NCBI GenBank assembly: GCA_963771705.1
Contig: CAVYUP010000008.1
Coordinates: 186,001 to 250,000 of the forward strand
DNA length: 64,000 bases
Source: DATFVA01 sp963771705
GTDB taxonomy: Bacteria; Bacteroidota; Ignavibacteria; Ignavibacteriales; Ignavibacteriaceae
Direction of reading: 5' to 3'
Shown here: piece by piece, positions 62,963 through 64,000 of the stretch
Layout of the letters: every line of letters begins with the position of its first letter
Numbering within the stretch: position 1 is the first letter of the stretch
Notes under the pieces: generated by a model
Told to the model about the DNA's origin: nothing
What the model saw: only the letters and a program-made list of their open reading frames with translations
Databases searched by the model: none
Translations under genes and position numbers: made by a program

Positions 62963-64000
62963 ATGTCGCGATTTGCAACTATTGACAGAAGCAAGCCAAT
63001 GTCCGCTATACTGAAAGTGGTAGGTGTTGGCGGAGGAGGCTGCAATGCTATTGAAAGCATGATCGCACGCGGACTAAGTGGTGTGGAATACGTTGCTGTT
63101 AATACAGATGCCCAGGTATTAAGCGGCAGCAGTGCTACTCATAAAATCCAGTGCGGCTCGAGCATAACGAGAGGACTTGGCGCAGGAGCCGACCCTAACG
63201 TTGGGAGAAAGTCGTTGGAAGAAGACAGAGAAAAGCTATCCGAAGTCCTTGGCGGAAGCGATATGGTTTTTGTTACCGCAGGAATGGGCGGCGGCACCGG
63301 AACTGGAGGCGCGCCTGTAGTTGCTTCTATTGCCAAGAGCATTGGTGCTCTGGTTGTGGGCATAGTTACCAAGCCTTTCCGCTGGGAAGGGAAGAAGCGT
63401 ATGCTGAATGCGGAGCAGGGAATACAGGATCTGAAGAATCACGTAGATTCACTAATAGTAATTCCGAACGAGAGGCTGCTGAACATTCTTGATAAAGGCG
63501 TAAATGCCTTTGCAGCTTTTGACAAACCAAATGAAGTGCTGTATGAAGCGACGCGCGGGATTGCAGATATCATCACCGTTGAAGGGCTGATAAACGTCGA
63601 CTTTGCCGATGTGAGATCTGTAATGAACCAGAGCGGCGACGCCCTGATGGGATGCGGAATTGCAAGCGGCGAGAACCGTGCAATTGAGGCAGCCCAGAAA
63701 GCTATCTCTAGTCCTCTTCTGGAAGGCGTAAACATCAAAGGCGCCAAGAGCGTATTACTAAACGTTACAGGTTCAAGCAACCTTACGATGCAGGAAATAA
63801 ACGACGGCAACAACGTTATTTTCGAAGCGGCCGGTGAGGAAGCAAATGTAATCTTCGGCTGTGTACAGAAAGAAGATATGAACGATTACGTATCATATAC
63901 AGTAATAGCGACAGGCTTCGATTCGGGACATCAGCTGAACGCCAAAAAATCGTTTTCAATCGCTCCTCCGAAAAGGAAAGAAGAAGATACATTTAGAGGA
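62963..64000 (+). CDS. ftsZ: Cell division GTPase FtsZ (3' end outside window)
   Basis: The frame opens at ATG 62963 and is still open at the last base of the window, giving 346 residues. VVGVGGGGCNAIESMI and the tubulin signature GGGTGTG (109-115) are present, with NTDAQVL, DFADVRSVM (T7-like region with the catalytic Asp) and the C-terminal domain to FSIAPPKRKE. The C-terminal linker and the FtsA-binding peptide are beyond the edge. AGGAGGT at 62952-62958 is the strongest Shine-Dalgarno site in the cluster, 4 bases before the ATG, fitting high FtsZ output. FtsZ forms the division ring. Confidence 0.97.
   Translation, partial: MSRFATIDRSKPMSAILKVVGVGGGGCNAIESMIARGLSGVEYVAVNTDAQVLSGSSATHKIQCGSSITRGLGAGADPNVGRKSLEEDREKLSEVLGGSDMVFVTAGMGGGTGTGGAPVVASIAKSIGALVVGIVTKPFRWEGKKRMLNAEQGIQDLKNHVDSLIVIPNERLLNILDKGVNAFAAFDKPNEVLYEATRGIADIITVEGLINVDFADVRSVMNQSGDALMGCGIASGENRAIEAAQKAISSPLLEGVNIKGAKSVLLNVTGSSNLTMQEINDGNNVIFEAAGEEANVIFGCVQKEDMNDYVSYTVIATGFDSGHQLNAKKSFSIAPPKRKEEDTFRG

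Overview
The window looks like a chromosomal segment of a free-living member of the Ignavibacteria (FCB/Bacteroidota-Chlorobi lineage). Three secreted proteins end in the Por/type IX sorting domain with the NYPNPFNP motif that is especially common in Ignavibacteria. Coding is dense on both strands, intergenic DNA is AT-rich, and several genes start at TTG or GTG. The division/cell-wall cluster has a Bacteroidota-like murC-ftsQ-ftsA-ftsZ end. The assignment rests on these motifs only; no marker-gene tree could be run. I see no phage, insertion sequence, CRISPR array or rRNA.

Layout. 1-5.8 kb: the end of a SpoIIE/PP2C phosphatase, a 1347-residue hybrid histidine kinase with about five PAS domains, and a DUF72 protein. 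5.8-9 kb (minus strand): secF and secD. 9.2-14.5 kb (minus): a nucleoside-salvage run (cytidine deaminase, thymidine kinase, NupC-type transporter, purine nucleoside phosphorylase) preceded by a methyltransferase and a family 2 glycosyltransferase. 14.9-19.3 kb: two type IX-secreted BNR-repeat proteins. 19.3-22.9 kb (minus): floA, a WH-repeat acidic protein and a UvrD-type helicase, translationally coupled. 23.3-28.5 kb: clpC, pterin carbinolamine dehydratase, a TPR protein, pyrE and an M64 metallopeptidase. 28.5-37.6 kb: a type IX-secreted protein, a second PP2C phosphatase, an aldehyde dehydrogenase, DUF2188, MgtC/DUF4010, a lipoprotein, a 48-residue membrane protein, truA and two membrane proteins. 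37.7-47.5 kb: pepF, a CBS-less IMPDH/GMP-reductase-like enzyme, two S9 peptidases, HU, a frameshifted zinc-ribbon/TPR gene, a 31-residue basic bS22/mS38-like protein and tRNA-Thr(CGU).

47.8-64 kb is the dcw cluster: mraZ, rsmH, ftsL, ftsI, murE, murF, mraY, murD, ftsW, murG, an unnamed PH-domain-like membrane protein, murC, ftsQ, ftsA and ftsZ (cut by the window end). Most junctions overlap by 1-8 bases or leave a 1-3 base gap, so the run probably acts as one transcription unit. It makes UDP-MurNAc-pentapeptide (murC-F), lipid I and II (mraY, murG), and the divisome that uses lipid II. A three-copy TGGGN repeat just upstream of mraZ, at the predicted transcription start, is a convincing MraZ operator.

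The most notable observations are that operator with the TTG start it implies, the extra PH-like gene between murG and murC, the one-base frameshift in the zinc-ribbon/TPR gene, two very small genes (31 and 48 residues), the WH heptad repeat beside floA, and several short tandem-repeat arrays at gene borders. No clearly new defence or metabolic system is visible; most of the window is housekeeping.
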